A stretch of DNA of 64,000 bases from Acidovorax sp. A1169 (GCF_030704685.1 NZ_JAUZDX010000018.1:88362-152361); one strand, 5' to 3'. Shown: positions 25,793-36,063, counted from the stretch's first letter. Made by a program: numbers and translations. Notes: a model not told the origin generated them from the sequence alone.

Positions 25793-27949
25793 ATGAATCC
25801 CCACTTTTGCCGTCCCTCGGCCGGGCTTGCGCCCGCGCGCTTCCATTTCTCGTGCCTGTACGGTGCTGTTCTCACACTGGCTGCTGCCACGGGCGCACAG
25901 GCCCAAACCGCCACACTGGCCCCGGTCACCGTACAGTCCGGTGCCTTCATCGAAACACCCCAGACGCTGACCACGCCTGCCAGCACCGGCAGCCGCCTGG
26001 GTCTGACCGCGCTGGAGACCCCGGCCTCGGTCGAGGTGCTCGAGGGCGAGACCATCCGCCAGCGCGGCGACCAGTCGATCGCCGACGCCGCCTCGCGTGC
26101 CACCGGCATCACGCAGACGGCTTCGGCCGCGGGCGGCGCCCTGGTGGCGCGCGGCTTTGCCGGCAATACCTCGGTGATGCGTTTGTACGACGGCACGCGC
26201 CAGTACGTCTCGGGCGGCACCGTCACCTTCCCGTTCGACCCCTGGCAGGCCGAGCGTGTGGAGGTGCTGCGCGGCCCCGCCTCGATCATGTATGGCGAGG
26301 GTGCCATCGGCGGCGCCATCAACACCGTGCCCAAAAAGCCCACGCGCGGGCCCATTTCCAATGAAGTGCGCCTGGCCTATGGCTCGCAGGATACCGTGCG
26401 CACGGCCTTGGGCAGCGGTGGTGCCATCAACGAGCAGTGGTCGTACCGGGTAGACCTGTCGCACAACCGCTCCGACGGCCATGTGGAGCGCAGCGCCTCC
26501 AACTCCCTCGTGGCCGCCGGCGCCCTGCGCTTCGATGCCACGCCCGACCTGCGCTTGACGCTGTCGCACGACTACGGCAACCAGGAGCCGGCGCCCTACC
26601 TCGGCATCCCCCTCGTCAACGGCCAGATCGACCCGGCGCTGCGCAAGGCCAACTTCAACGTGGCCGATGCCACCCTGAAGTTCCGCGACCAGTGGACGCG
26701 CCTGGACACGGAGTGGACGCCATCCAGCGCACTCACCCTGCGCAACTCGCTGTACCGCATCGCCTCGGACCGCCACTGGAACAATGCCGAGGGCTATGCC
26801 TACGTGCCCGCCACGCGGCGCATCACGCGCTCGGGCTTCATCGGCATCGACTACACCCTGGACCAGGTGGGCAACCGCTTCAACGCCACTCTCAAGCAAC
26901 CCATTGCCGGCCTGCCCAACACCCTCACGGTGGGCTTCGACGTGAACCGCCTGGAGTACGCCAAGACCCGCGGCGATGGCGCGGCCGCGCAGTCGCTCGA
27001 CCCCTACCAGTTCGTGCCCGGCAACTTCCCCACCACGGGCGTGACCATTGGTGAGCTGTTCAAGGCGCAGACCGATACGCGCTCGCTGTTCGTCGAAGAC
27101 CAGTTGCAGCTGACCCAACAGCTGTCCTTGGTCACGGGCCTGCGCTGGGATTCGATCTCCTACGGCAAGCAGGATTCCAAACGCATCGATCCCGATGTGA
27201 ACAAGAGCTTCAACCACCTGTCGGGCCGCATCGGCGCGGTCTATGCCGTCACGCCGGTCACGTCCGTCTACGCGCAGTACTCCACTGCGGCCGACCCGCT
27301 GGGCGGCGTGGTCAACACCTCGGCGCAGCAGAGCCAGTTCGACCTGGCCACGGGCAGGCAGGCCGAGATCGGCTGGAAACAGCTGTTCGACGAGCGCAAG
27401 GGCGAATTCACGCTGGCCGCCTACTGGATCGAGAAGAAGAAGCTGCTGATCCGCGACGCGGCGGACCCCAACCTCTTCCAGCAGGTGGGTGCCCAGTCCT
27501 CGCGCGGCATCGAGGCCTCGGTCAGCTATGCGCCGGTGTCCACCGTGCGGCTGGACCTCAACGCCGCCGTGCTCGACGCCAAATTCGATGACTTCAACGA
27601 AGTGGTCAGCGGCCGCGTGGTCTCGCGCAACGGCAACACCCCGCCCGGCGTGCCCGAGCGCACGGCCAATGCCTGGGCGACCTGGGCCTTCCAGCCCGCC
27701 TGGGAAGCCGGCCTGGGCCTGCGCTACGTGGGCGCGCGCAAGGTCGACAACGCCAACAGCAGCAGCGCGGCCGGCTTCACCGTGGCCGATGCCAGTCTGC
27801 GCTGGGCCGTGCGCCCAGGCACGGTGCTGGCGCTGCATGTCTACAACCTCGCGGACCGCGTCTACGCGCAGACGCTGTACAGCGGCAACAACCAGTGGAT
27901 CCTGGGCCGCCCGCGCTCGGCAGAGCTGTCGGCCCACGTGCGCTTCTGA
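25793..27949 (+). CDS. TonB-dependent receptor of the siderophore-receptor type, under B12 control
   Basis: 718 residues. The signal peptide ends about residue 38 (GAQAQ), followed by a TonB-box-like 'LAPVTVQS', the plug domain (about 60-175: 'LTALETPASVEVLEGETIRQ', 'RVEVLRGPASIMYGEGAIGG') and a 22-strand barrel ending in the outer-membrane C-terminal Phe (AHVRF). The plug and barrel pattern is that of the ferric-siderophore (FhuA/FoxA-like) receptors rather than of BtuB. Yet the gene is preceded by a cobalamin riboswitch, so a corrinoid or related metal-chelate is the probable cargo (inference). The PepSY gene follows 13 bases later. Confidence 0.88.
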   Translation: MNPHFCRPSAGLAPARFHFSCLYGAVLTLAAATGAQAQTATLAPVTVQSGAFIETPQTLTTPASTGSRLGLTALETPASVEVLEGETIRQRGDQSIADAASRATGITQTASAAGGALVARGFAGNTSVMRLYDGTRQYVSGGTVTFPFDPWQAERVEVLRGPASIMYGEGAIGGAINTVPKKPTRGPISNEVRLAYGSQDTVRTALGSGGAINEQWSYRVDLSHNRSDGHVERSASNSLVAAGALRFDATPDLRLTLSHDYGNQEPAPYLGIPLVNGQIDPALRKANFNVADATLKFRDQWTRLDTEWTPSSALTLRNSLYRIASDRHWNNAEGYAYVPATRRITRSGFIGIDYTLDQVGNRFNATLKQPIAGLPNTLTVGFDVNRLEYAKTRGDGAAAQSLDPYQFVPGNFPTTGVTIGELFKAQTDTRSLFVEDQLQLTQQLSLVTGLRWDSISYGKQDSKRIDPDVNKSFNHLSGRIGAVYAVTPVTSVYAQYSTAADPLGGVVNTSAQQSQFDLATGRQAEIGWKQLFDERKGEFTLAAYWIEKKKLLIRDAADPNLFQQVGAQSSRGIEASVSYAPVSTVRLDLNAAVLDAKFDDFNEVVSGRVVSRNGNTPPGVPERTANAWATWAFQPAWEAGLGLRYVGARKVDNANSSSAAGFTVADASLRWAVRPGTVLALHVYNLADRVYAQTLYSGNNQWILGRPRSAELSAHVRF

Positions 27950-27962
27950 CCGGCGGCGCAAG

Positions 27963-29426
27963 ATGAACCCGGCGCTGCATGCCTTGTGGCGCCCGCTGCG
28001 GCGGGCGCTGTACTTCACCCACCGCTGGCTGGGCATCGCCGGCTGCATCCTGTTCGTGCTGTGGTTCGTGTCGGGGCTGGTGATGCTGCATGTGCGCTTT
28101 CCGGCGCTCACGCCGCAGGAGCGCATCGATGGCCTGCAGGTGCTGGACCTCGCGCAGGTCCGTGTCACCCCGGCGGAGGCGCTGGCGCAGTTGCAGCTGG
28201 CCACCGCCCGCAAGCTGGTGCTGGAGCAGAGCGTGGATACCCCCGTATGGCGCGTCATCGACTCCCGGGGCGGCCACCATGTGGTTTCTGCATCGATCAC
28301 ACCGCTAGGCGTGGTAACCCCTGAACGTGCCGAGGCCATCGCACGCGGGTTTGCCCGCTCGGCGACGGCACGCTACCTGGAGACCAGCGTCGATGACCAA
28401 TGGACCCTGCCCAATGCCAACAGCTTCGACAAGGCGCGGCCACTGCACCGCGTCGCCATCGACGACGAGGCAGGCACGGAACTCTATGTATCGCAGAAGA
28501 CGGGTGAGGTGGTGCGCGACACCAGCGCCTTCGAGCGCCGCTGGACGCTGTTCGGCACCTTGCTGCACTACTACACCTATGCACCCATCCGCCGCCACGG
28601 CGACTTCTGGCGGCAACTGGTGCTGTGGACCTCGGGCCTGGCCATGGTCTCGGCGGGCACCGGCCTCATCGTGGGCGTGCTGCGCGTGCGCCTGCGCCGC
28701 CGCTACCGCGGCGACTCGCCCACGCCGTACCGGGGGTGGATGGCCTGGCACCATGTACTGGGTCTCATCGGCGGCATCGCCATCCTGACCTGGGTGTTCA
28801 GCGGCTGGTTCTCCATGGGGCCCAACCGCTGGCTGTCGCACAGCACGCCGGGCCAGGCGGCTGCCAAGTTCGGGCAGGCCGGGCCGGTGTTCACGCACGG
28901 GCTGGCGAGCCTGCGCACGCTGGCCAATGGCCCAGCGTCCACCAAAGCGGTGGAGGCGGCCTGGTACGCTGGCAGCCCCGTGTGGGTGGTGTCGGATGCG
29001 GCCGGCGGACGCGGCAGCGTGGATACCGCCACCGGCCTGGCTGTGGCGGTCGTGCCCGAGGACCTGGCGAGGGCCGCTGCGGCAAGCTACCACGGCGTCG
29101 CCGCAGACACCCCGGTGCTGCTCACCGAGCCCGACCTGTACTGGTATGCGCGCCACGTGCCGCCCGTGCTGCCGGTGTGGCGCATCGTGCTGCACGACGA
29201 GGCGGACACCTGGCTGCATGTGGATGCTGCCACAGGGCAGTTGCTGTCCACCAGCACTTCGGACAGCCGCCTGCGGCGCTGGCTGTTCAATGGACTGCAC
29301 AGCCTGGATTTTCCGCTGTTCCTCAAGACGCCGGCCTGGTACCTGGCGATATGGGTGCTGTCGCTCGCGGGCCTGGCCGTGTCGGTAACCGGCGTGGTAA
29401 TCGGCTGGCGCCGGCTGGCGAAATGA
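27963..29426 (+). CDS. PepSY-associated membrane protein
   Basis: 487 residues with about four membrane spans: 'WLGIAGCILFVLWFVSGLVM' at residues 20-40, two in the middle ('LVLWTSGLAMVSAGTGLIVG', 'VLGLIGGIAILTWVFSGW') and one at the C-terminus ('LAIWVLSLAGLAVSVTGVVI'). Conserved histidines near the spans (THRWLG, WHHVLG) fit the haem- or iron-reductase-like PepSY_TM family seen beside siderophore receptors, where reduction of the bound metal at the inner membrane is proposed. It is 13 bases downstream of the receptor gene and so also lies under the B12 riboswitch. Confidence 0.85.
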   Translation: MNPALHALWRPLRRALYFTHRWLGIAGCILFVLWFVSGLVMLHVRFPALTPQERIDGLQVLDLAQVRVTPAEALAQLQLATARKLVLEQSVDTPVWRVIDSRGGHHVVSASITPLGVVTPERAEAIARGFARSATARYLETSVDDQWTLPNANSFDKARPLHRVAIDDEAGTELYVSQKTGEVVRDTSAFERRWTLFGTLLHYYTYAPIRRHGDFWRQLVLWTSGLAMVSAGTGLIVGVLRVRLRRRYRGDSPTPYRGWMAWHHVLGLIGGIAILTWVFSGWFSMGPNRWLSHSTPGQAAAKFGQAGPVFTHGLASLRTLANGPASTKAVEAAWYAGSPVWVVSDAAGGRGSVDTATGLAVAVVPEDLARAAAASYHGVAADTPVLLTEPDLYWYARHVPPVLPVWRIVLHDEADTWLHVDAATGQLLSTSTSDSRLRRWLFNGLHSLDFPLFLKTPAWYLAIWVLSLAGLAVSVTGVVIGWRRLAK

Positions 29427-29441
29427 CCGCCCGCCGGGCGT

Positions 29442-29924
29442 TCAGCGCGCCTTGGCCTGTGTGGCCTGTATGAGCCCCACTTCGCGGGCCACATAGGCGT
29501 ACTGGCGGCCGTGGATGTCGGCCACGGCCCAGGCGCTGGCCTTCACCTGCTTGGCGGCGGTGCATTTGGAGACCCGAGGATCCGGGCCGGAGCTTGCCTT
29601 CACGGCCTGCATGAGCGTGGAAACATGCGGCTGCTTGGCCTTCTCAAGCTCCCAGTAGCCGGCGGAGCTGTAGGCCTTGCGCAGCATCTCGGCCTGCTGC
29701 TCCTGCGACCAGCCGCGCGTGGCCCCACTGGCCTTGAGCTGCGATTCGAGGCGCGCCCGGTTGCGCAGGGGCCCGTCGCCCACGGTCTTGAGCGCGGCAT
29801 CGATCTCGGCCTGTGCGGCGGTAAACCGGACACCCGAAGTGCATTCGGTCGGGCTCGCCTGCGCGGCCCATGCCAGGGTGGATCCCAGCAAAAGCAACGA
29901 TACGGTGAATCGGGTCAGTGCCAT
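29442..29924 (-). CDS. Exported protein of unknown function
   Basis: 160 residues with a signal peptide (about residues 1-23, WAAQASP). After cleavage there is a small helical protein with two Cys (ECTSG near the N-terminus, SKCTAAK near residue 121) that may form a disulfide. I recognise no family. It converges with the PepSY gene, 15 bases apart, so it is not part of the riboswitch operon. The ATG at 29924 is chosen because it begins the signal peptide. Confidence 0.65.
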   Translation of the reverse strand: MALTRFTVSLLLLGSTLAWAAQASPTECTSGVRFTAAQAEIDAALKTVGDGPLRNRARLESQLKASGATRGWSQEQQAEMLRKAYSSAGYWELEKAKQPHVSTLMQAVKASSGPDPRVSKCTAAKQVKASAWAVADIHGRQYAYVAREVGLIQATQAKAR

Positions 29925-30072
29925 GGTATCGGTGCCTCGGCGAAAGAAGGGGCCGTGCGGGAGCGGCCGAATCGCCCAATGTAGCGCGCACTCCACGCCG
30001 CGCCAAGGCCCAGCAGGCCTCAGGGGTCGCGTACCGCGCCGGGGTGATGCGCAAACCAGACACTCCCGCCGG

Positions 30073-30112
30073 CCAGCCCGGCCAGCCCGGTCAGCCCGGT
30101 CAGCCCGGTCAG
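30073..30112. repeat. Short 9-bp tandem repeat
   Basis: About four and a half copies of a nine-base unit, CCAGCCCGG twice and then TCAGCCCGG twice with a partial fifth. It lies in the gap between the exported protein and the DOPA-dioxygenase-like gene. Too short and regular to be a CRISPR array. Copy number may vary between strains. Confidence 0.6.
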
Positions 30113-30189
30113 TGGGGCTTGCGCTGGCACGCACTGCGCGGTCGCCCGCCAAGCCTTAACATGCCGCCTTTGCCCCTGCGCTGCTGTCC

Positions 30190-30543
30190 ATGCCCCTGCT
30201 CGACCCCGCCCTCATCCGCGACTGGCATGCCCATGTCTACTTCGACGCCGAGAGCCGCGACACGGCCTGGGCACTGCGCGAGACCATCGCGCGCGAACTG
30301 GCGAGCCGGGTGGAGATCGGCCGTTTCCACGAGCGGCCCGTGGGCCCGCACCCGATGCGGAGCTACCAGCTCGCCTTCGGCCCGACCGACTTCACCCACG
30401 TACTGGGCTGGCTGGCACTCAACCACGGTGCGCTGGACATGTTCGCGCACCCCAACACCGGTAACGGCCTGCGCGACCACCGCGATTGCGCGGTCTGGCT
30501 GGGGCGTTCGCACACCCTGAACCTGGCGGGCTTCATGGGCTGA
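30190..30543 (+). CDS. DOPA 4,5-dioxygenase-family protein
   Basis: 117 residues, the full length of this small family. 'DWHAHVYFD' (residues 11-19) and 'RFHERPVGPHP' (about 45-55) supply the histidines of the ferredoxin-like fold, and 'LNHGALDMFAHPNTGNGLRDH' is the conserved C-terminal block. Fungal and plant members cleave catechols; bacterial members of this size are mostly uncharacterised. It stands alone, converging on the thiolase gene across a terminator. Confidence 0.82.
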   Translation: MPLLDPALIRDWHAHVYFDAESRDTAWALRETIARELASRVEIGRFHERPVGPHPMRSYQLAFGPTDFTHVLGWLALNHGALDMFAHPNTGNGLRDHRDCAVWLGRSHTLNLAGFMG

Positions 30544-30556
30544 GCGCAGAGCCATG

Positions 30557-30582
30557 AAAAAAGCCCACCGGATGGTGGGCTT
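30557..30582 (-). terminator. Rho-independent terminator of the phaC-phaA operon
   Basis: A perfect nine-base-pair stem AAGCCCACC / GGTGGGCTT with a four-base loop. Read on the minus strand it is followed by six T, the strong orientation for the thiolase transcript ending at 30603. On the plus strand the T-run is missing, so it is weaker for the convergent gene. Confidence 0.85.
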
Positions 30583-30602
30583 CGTCGCAATGGAACCGGT
30601 GC

Positions 30603-31781
<1,179 letters not shown>

Positions 31782-31879
31782 GGAATGTCCTTCTTTCTGG
31801 GGGTGGATACGGGCCCATCGGCGGAACAACGGGCCCTGTGCTTTCGGATCTTGCTGTGAATTCTCTCAGGTCTGCAGGC

Positions 31880-33592
31880 TCAGGCTTTTTGCTTCACATA
31901 GCGGCCAGGGGCCGGCTCGATGGCCTTGAACTTGGGGGCCTTGCCATAGCCCTTGGGCGCGGCGATCTGCTTGCCCGCATGGCCCTTGAGCCAGCCGGAC
32001 CAGTCGGTCCACCAACTGCCGGGGTGTTCGGTGGCGCCGCCCAGCCATTGGTCGAGCGTGGCGGGGAACTTGCCGTCGGCGCGGATCCAGTGGCTGCGCT
32101 TGCCCTTGGCAGGCGGGTTGATCACGCCCGCGATGTGGCCCGATGCCCCCATCACGAAGCGCTTCTTGCCCGGCAGCACCTGGGTCGAGGCATAGGCCGC
32201 CGTGGCGGGCACGATGTGGTCCTCGCGCGAGCCGTAGATGTAGGTGGGCAGGGTGAGCTGGCCCAGGTCCATCTTCTCGCCGCAGACGGTGAGCTTGCCC
32301 GGTTGCACCAGGCTGTTTTCGAGGTAGAAATTGCGCAGGTACCAGGCATAGAACGGCCCGGGCAGGTTGGTGCTGTCGCTGTTCCAGTACAACAGGTCGA
32401 ACGGCGGCGGCGTTTCGCCCTTGAGGTAGTTGCCCACCACGTAGTTCCAGACCAGGTCGTTGGGGCGCAAAAAGCTGAAGGTCGAGGCCAGGTCCTGGCC
32501 CTTCATCATGCCGCCGTTGCCCATCTCCATCTCGCGGTACTTGACGAAGGCCTCGTCGATGAAGACGTCGAGGATGCCGGTGTAGCTGAAGTCGATCAGC
32601 GTGGTCAGGAAGGTGGCGCTGGCCACGGGCTCGTCGCCACGCGCGGCCAGCACGGCCAGCGCGTTGCTGAGAATGGTGCCCCCCACGCAGAAACCCAGGG
32701 CGTTGATCTGATCGGCGCCGGTGATGTTCTGCACCACGTCGATGGCCGCCATGGCGCCGTCTTCGACGTAGTTGTCCCAGGTCTTTTTCGCCAGGGCGTC
32801 GTCGGGGTTGCGCCAGCTCACCACGAAGGTGCGGTGGCCCTCGCTCACCGCATAGCGGATCAGCGAGTTCTCGGGCTGCAGGTCGAGAATGTAGAACTTG
32901 TTGATGCACGGCGGCACAAGCAGGAAGGGGCGCTCGTAGACCTTGGCGGTCAGCGGCTTGTATTCGAGCAGCTGGAACAGCTCGTTCTCGAACACCACGG
33001 CGCCCTCGGTGGTGGCCACGTTGCGGCCCACCTCGAACAGGCTCTCGTCGGTCATCGAGACATGGCCCTGCTGCAGGTCGTGCAGCAGGTTCTGCATGCC
33101 TTTGGCAATGCTCTCGCCCTTGGTTTCGATGGCCTTTTTCTGCGCCTCGGCGTTGAAGGCCAAAAAGTTGCTGGGCGCCATGGCCGCCATCCACTGCTCC
33201 ACGCCGAAGCGGATGCGCGCGCGCGTCTTCTCATCGGCCTCGACCGCGTCGGCCAGGCCCATCAGGGTGCGGGCGTTGAGCAGGTAGGCGGCGGCAGAGA
33301 AGGCAGCCACCGGGTTGGCCGCCCAGCCTTCGCCGGCAAAGCGCTTGTCCTTGACCTCGGGTTTGCCCTGCAGGCCCTGGGCCCACAAGGCCTTGGCCTC
33401 TTCGAGGTATTGCTGCTGCAGGGCCTGCAGCTTGGCAGGCGACAATTGCACCGGAGCGGGGGGCGCTGCGGCTGCGCCCGGCGTGCCCAGGTCGATTTTC
33501 TGGAAGGATTGGACGGCCTGTGCCCAGCCTTGACCGAAAATCTGCTGGAATTGCTGGGCGCTCTGGTCCCAGATCGATTCTTCTGAACTCAT
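31880..33592 (-). CDS. phaC: Class I poly(R)-hydroxyalkanoate polymerase
   Basis: 570 residues. Polymerises hydroxyacyl-CoA into PHA granules. The lipase-like box 'LGFCVGGT' holds the catalytic Cys302; the Asp and His of the triad lie in 'YIYGSREDHIVP' and 'GASGHIAGVINPP'. 'NPDDALAKKTWDNYVEDG' is a hallmark of the class I group. Length is as expected. AGGAGA precedes the ATG at 33592; the frame upstream to 33691 lacks a better start. It heads the phaC-phaA unit. Confidence 0.95.
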   Translation of the reverse strand: MSSEESIWDQSAQQFQQIFGQGWAQAVQSFQKIDLGTPGAAAAPPAPVQLSPAKLQALQQQYLEEAKALWAQGLQGKPEVKDKRFAGEGWAANPVAAFSAAAYLLNARTLMGLADAVEADEKTRARIRFGVEQWMAAMAPSNFLAFNAEAQKKAIETKGESIAKGMQNLLHDLQQGHVSMTDESLFEVGRNVATTEGAVVFENELFQLLEYKPLTAKVYERPFLLVPPCINKFYILDLQPENSLIRYAVSEGHRTFVVSWRNPDDALAKKTWDNYVEDGAMAAIDVVQNITGADQINALGFCVGGTILSNALAVLAARGDEPVASATFLTTLIDFSYTGILDVFIDEAFVKYREMEMGNGGMMKGQDLASTFSFLRPNDLVWNYVVGNYLKGETPPPFDLLYWNSDSTNLPGPFYAWYLRNFYLENSLVQPGKLTVCGEKMDLGQLTLPTYIYGSREDHIVPATAAYASTQVLPGKKRFVMGASGHIAGVINPPAKGKRSHWIRADGKFPATLDQWLGGATEHPGSWWTDWSGWLKGHAGKQIAAPKGYGKAPKFKAIEPAPGRYVKQKA

Positions 33593-33717
33593 CCCGTCTC
33601 CTCTGATGGTGTTCGGCTGCACCGGCACCTTGCCTTCATTGTTGCCCACGCCGCGAGGGCTGGCAACCTGCAACCGCGTTGATCGCGCCAAGAACCCGTA
33701 AACACGTTTTCAACACA

Positions 33718-34044
33718 ATGTACCTGATCGTCATCGCCTGGCTCTACGTCACCCTCATGATGGCCGTGGCGGAAGCCACCAACACCACCGGCACGGTGCT
33801 CGGGGCCATCGTCACCTTCGTGCTGTACGGGCTGCTGCCCATGGGGATCGTGGTCTACATCATGGGCACGCCCTCGCGCAAACGGGCCATCAAGCAGCGC
33901 GAGCAGGCAGAGCAGGCTGCCTGGGATGCCGAGCAAGCTGCACTGCGGGCCGCGCAGGCCGACTCAGCCGCGCCAGATGCAGGCGGCGAAACGCCCGCTG
34001 CCGCCCGGGACGGCGGTGTCGCGCCGGTGCGAAAAGAACCGTGA
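33718..34044 (+). CDS. Small two-span membrane protein
   Basis: 108 residues: two membrane spans ('LIVIAWLYVTLMMAVAEA' and 'VLGAIVTFVLYGLLPMGIVV'), then a charged cytosolic tail ('KRAIKQREQAEQAAWDAEQA') and a Pro/Ala-rich end. The family is common in Burkholderiales near pha genes and elsewhere without a known role. It is divergent from phaC. The last 81 bases overlap the end of pgeF on the other strand. Confidence 0.75.
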   Translation: MYLIVIAWLYVTLMMAVAEATNTTGTVLGAIVTFVLYGLLPMGIVVYIMGTPSRKRAIKQREQAEQAAWDAEQAALRAAQADSAAPDAGGETPAAARDGGVAPVRKEP

Positions 34045-34767
34045 GGCATTGCGCACCGTGCACCAGGGTGCCGTGCCATCGTTGCCGTAAACCGCGTTGA
34101 GCCCCAGGGCCGCCAGGCGCAGCCGGGCCAGGCCTGCCAGATCGGCGAGGAACTTGCCCCCGGGCTGGAGCACGAAACAGGCCTCGGCGGCGGCATCGTG
34201 GCCGCAGAACGCGGCGCGCACCTCGGCCCCCACCTCGAAAGCCGTGGGCCCGATGCAGGGCCCCAGCCAGGCAATGACCTCGTTCGCAGGCGCGCCCTCC
34301 CCGGCCAGGCGCTGCACCGTGGATTCGAGCACGCCCTGCCCCTGCTCCCCCGCCAGGCCGCGCCAGCCGGCATGGGCGGCGGCCACCACGCTGCCCGCCC
34401 GATGGGCCAACAGCACCGGCAGGCAGTCGGCCACCATGATGGTACAGACGGCGCCGGGCGCGGTGGCCAGGCAGGCATCGGCCGCCATGGCATCGGGCGT
34501 GGCGCCGTCGATGTGCGCCACGTCGGTGCCATGCACCTGGTTCAGGAAGACGGCGCGTGCCCCGGCGGTACGGGCCTGCAGCACGGACTGCAGCACCTGG
34601 CGGTTGGCCTGTACAGCGACCACATCGTCACCGACATGGGCGCCCAGGTTCAGGTGGTCATACGGGTCGGCACTGACTCCACCGTTACGAGTGGTGCACA
34701 GCGCGTGCACGCCGGGCGGCGCAGGCCAGTCGGGCACCAGCCAGTCGGCCGGCAGGGAAGCATCCAT
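33964..34767 (-). CDS. pgeF: Multi-copper polyphenol oxidase-type purine nucleoside phosphorylase
   Basis: 267 residues of the YfiH/PgeF (laccase-domain) family. Family members act on purine nucleosides and muropeptide-like substrates; PgeF corrects wrongly built peptidoglycan precursors in E. coli. Metal-site residues are visible in 'FLNQVHGTDVAHID', 'VADCLPVLLAHR' and 'AAAHAGWRGLAG', with 'WLGPCIGPTAFEVG' the conserved third block. Start at the ATG 34767, nine bases after the stop of the MarR gene; an in-frame TTG lies at 34776. The 3' end overlaps the convergent membrane-protein gene by 81 bases. Confidence 0.9.
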   Translation of the reverse strand: MDASLPADWLVPDWPAPPGVHALCTTRNGGVSADPYDHLNLGAHVGDDVVAVQANRQVLQSVLQARTAGARAVFLNQVHGTDVAHIDGATPDAMAADACLATAPGAVCTIMVADCLPVLLAHRAGSVVAAAHAGWRGLAGEQGQGVLESTVQRLAGEGAPANEVIAWLGPCIGPTAFEVGAEVRAAFCGHDAAAEACFVLQPGGKFLADLAGLARLRLAALGLNAVYGNDGTAPWCTVRNASRFFSHRRDTAVPGGSGRFAACIWRG

Positions 34768-34776
34768 GGGGAGCAA

Positions 34777-35232
34777 TCAGGCGCCGGAGGTGCCTGCAGG
34801 GTCCTGGTGCTGGTAGACCACCTTGGTCAGCAGGATCATCAGGTCTGCGCGCTCCTGCGCGTTGAGCGGGCCCATCAGCCGCTCCTGCACGCGCTGGGCG
34901 GCGTCGCGCATCTGCAGTGCGGCGGTTTCGCCTTCGGGGGTGATCCACAGCAGCTTGCGGCGCCGGTCGCGGGTATCGGCCTCGCGGCGCACCCAGCCGC
35001 GTTTTTCGAGCCGGCCGATGACAGAGCCCGAGGTGGCGGCATCGAAGGCCACGCGCGAAGCCAGGGTCACCTGGTCCTCGCCCGGCTGGGCCAGCAGCTC
35101 GTGCAGGATGGCGAACTGCACCGGGGTCACGTCGAACCCGGCCGTCTCTTCCATGAAAAGCGCCACGGTCCGTTGGTGCGCACGGCGCACCAGGTGGCCC
35201 GGCGTGTTGTGGAAATCGAAGCTCTTTGCCAT
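34777..35232 (-). CDS. MarR-family transcriptional regulator
   Basis: 151 residues. Winged helix: 'VTPVQFAILHELLAQPGEDQ', 'TLASRVAFDAATSGSVIGRL' (recognition helix) and 'EADTRDRRRKLLWITPEG' (wing). The group resembles regulators of aromatic catabolism. It is divergent from a fumarylpyruvate-hydrolase-like gene (135 bases between starts), which makes that gene the likely target. The pgeF start is nine bases past its stop, so the two may be cotranscribed although their jobs look unrelated. Confidence 0.9.
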   Translation of the reverse strand: MAKSFDFHNTPGHLVRRAHQRTVALFMEETAGFDVTPVQFAILHELLAQPGEDQVTLASRVAFDAATSGSVIGRLEKRGWVRREADTRDRRRKLLWITPEGETAALQMRDAAQRVQERLMGPLNAQERADLMILLTKVVYQHQDPAGTSGA

Positions 35233-35367
35233 GGGCGCGAGTGTAGCGCCCCGCCCCCTGCAACTGCGGCGCGGGCGTGGCACACTGGCAACAGGCTCGC
35301 CTTGCACCGCATCGCCCACGGGGCGTACGTGCATCGGCAGACTCCCCAATATCCTTGAAAGGCAGAC

Positions 35368-36063
35368 ATGAGCTATGTGTTTTCCCCCGCGCCGGTGGCC
35401 AGCGTGCCCGTGGTGGGCAGCAGCGAGCGCTTTCCCGTGCACCGCATCTACTGCGTGGGCCGCAACTACGAAGAGCATGCCAAGGAAATGGGCTTCACCG
35501 GCCGCGAGCCGCCCTTCTTCTTCATGAAGCCTGCCGACGCCATCGTCGTCGTCGATGCCGGCCAGACCGGCGAGTTGCCCTACCCCAGCCTCACCGCCAA
35601 CCTGCACCACGAGATCGAGCTGGTGGTGGCCATCGGCAAGGGCGGCAAGGACATCAAGGCTGCCGATGCGTTCTCGCACATCTACGGCTACGCCACCGGC
35701 CTGGACATGACGCGCCGCGACCTGCAAAACGACATGAAGAAGCAGGGCCGCCCCTGGTGCATCGGCAAGGGCTTCGATGCCAGCGCCCCCATCGGCCCGA
35801 TCACACCTGCGGCCCAGGCCGGCGACGTGGCCAAGGCCGGCATCTGGCTGCAGGTCAATGGCACCGACAAGCAGCGCAGCACCGTGGCCCAGCTGATCTG
35901 GAACATCGCCGAGACCATCGAGCACCTGTCGGCCGCCTGGGAGCTGCAGCCCGGCGACCTGATCTACACGGGCACGCCCGAAGGCGTGGGCGCCGTGGTG
36001 CGCGGCGACACGCTCGAAGGCGGTGTGGACGGCCTCACGGGGATCAAGCTCAAGGTGGTGTAA
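35368..36063 (+). CDS. Fumarylacetoacetate hydrolase-family protein, probable fumarylpyruvate hydrolase
   Basis: 231 residues. The FAH metal site is visible as 'LHHEIELVVAIGKGG' (two Glu) and 'YATGLDMTRRDLQ' (Asp); 'YCVGRNYEEHAKEMG' and 'GDLIYTGTPEGVGAV' are the other conserved blocks. The best-known proteins of this length and pattern, such as NagK, hydrolyse fumarylpyruvate in gentisate breakdown, but no gentisate dioxygenase or isomerase is adjacent. Divergent from the MarR regulator. Confidence 0.85.
   Translation: MSYVFSPAPVASVPVVGSSERFPVHRIYCVGRNYEEHAKEMGFTGREPPFFFMKPADAIVVVDAGQTGELPYPSLTANLHHEIELVVAIGKGGKDIKAADAFSHIYGYATGLDMTRRDLQNDMKKQGRPWCIGKGFDASAPIGPITPAAQAGDVAKAGIWLQVNGTDKQRSTVAQLIWNIAETIEHLSAAWELQPGDLIYTGTPEGVGAVVRGDTLEGGVDGLTGIKLKVV

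Noticed and set aside
25739..28339. 866-codon minus-strand frame opposite the TonB receptor
   Set aside because: It runs antisense to a receptor with signal peptide, plug and barrel, and across the PepSY gene start. The composition is the usual antisense pattern.
30073..30112. Tandem repeat considered as a CRISPR or regulatory array
   Set aside because: The unit is nine bases without spacers, far from CRISPR repeat size.
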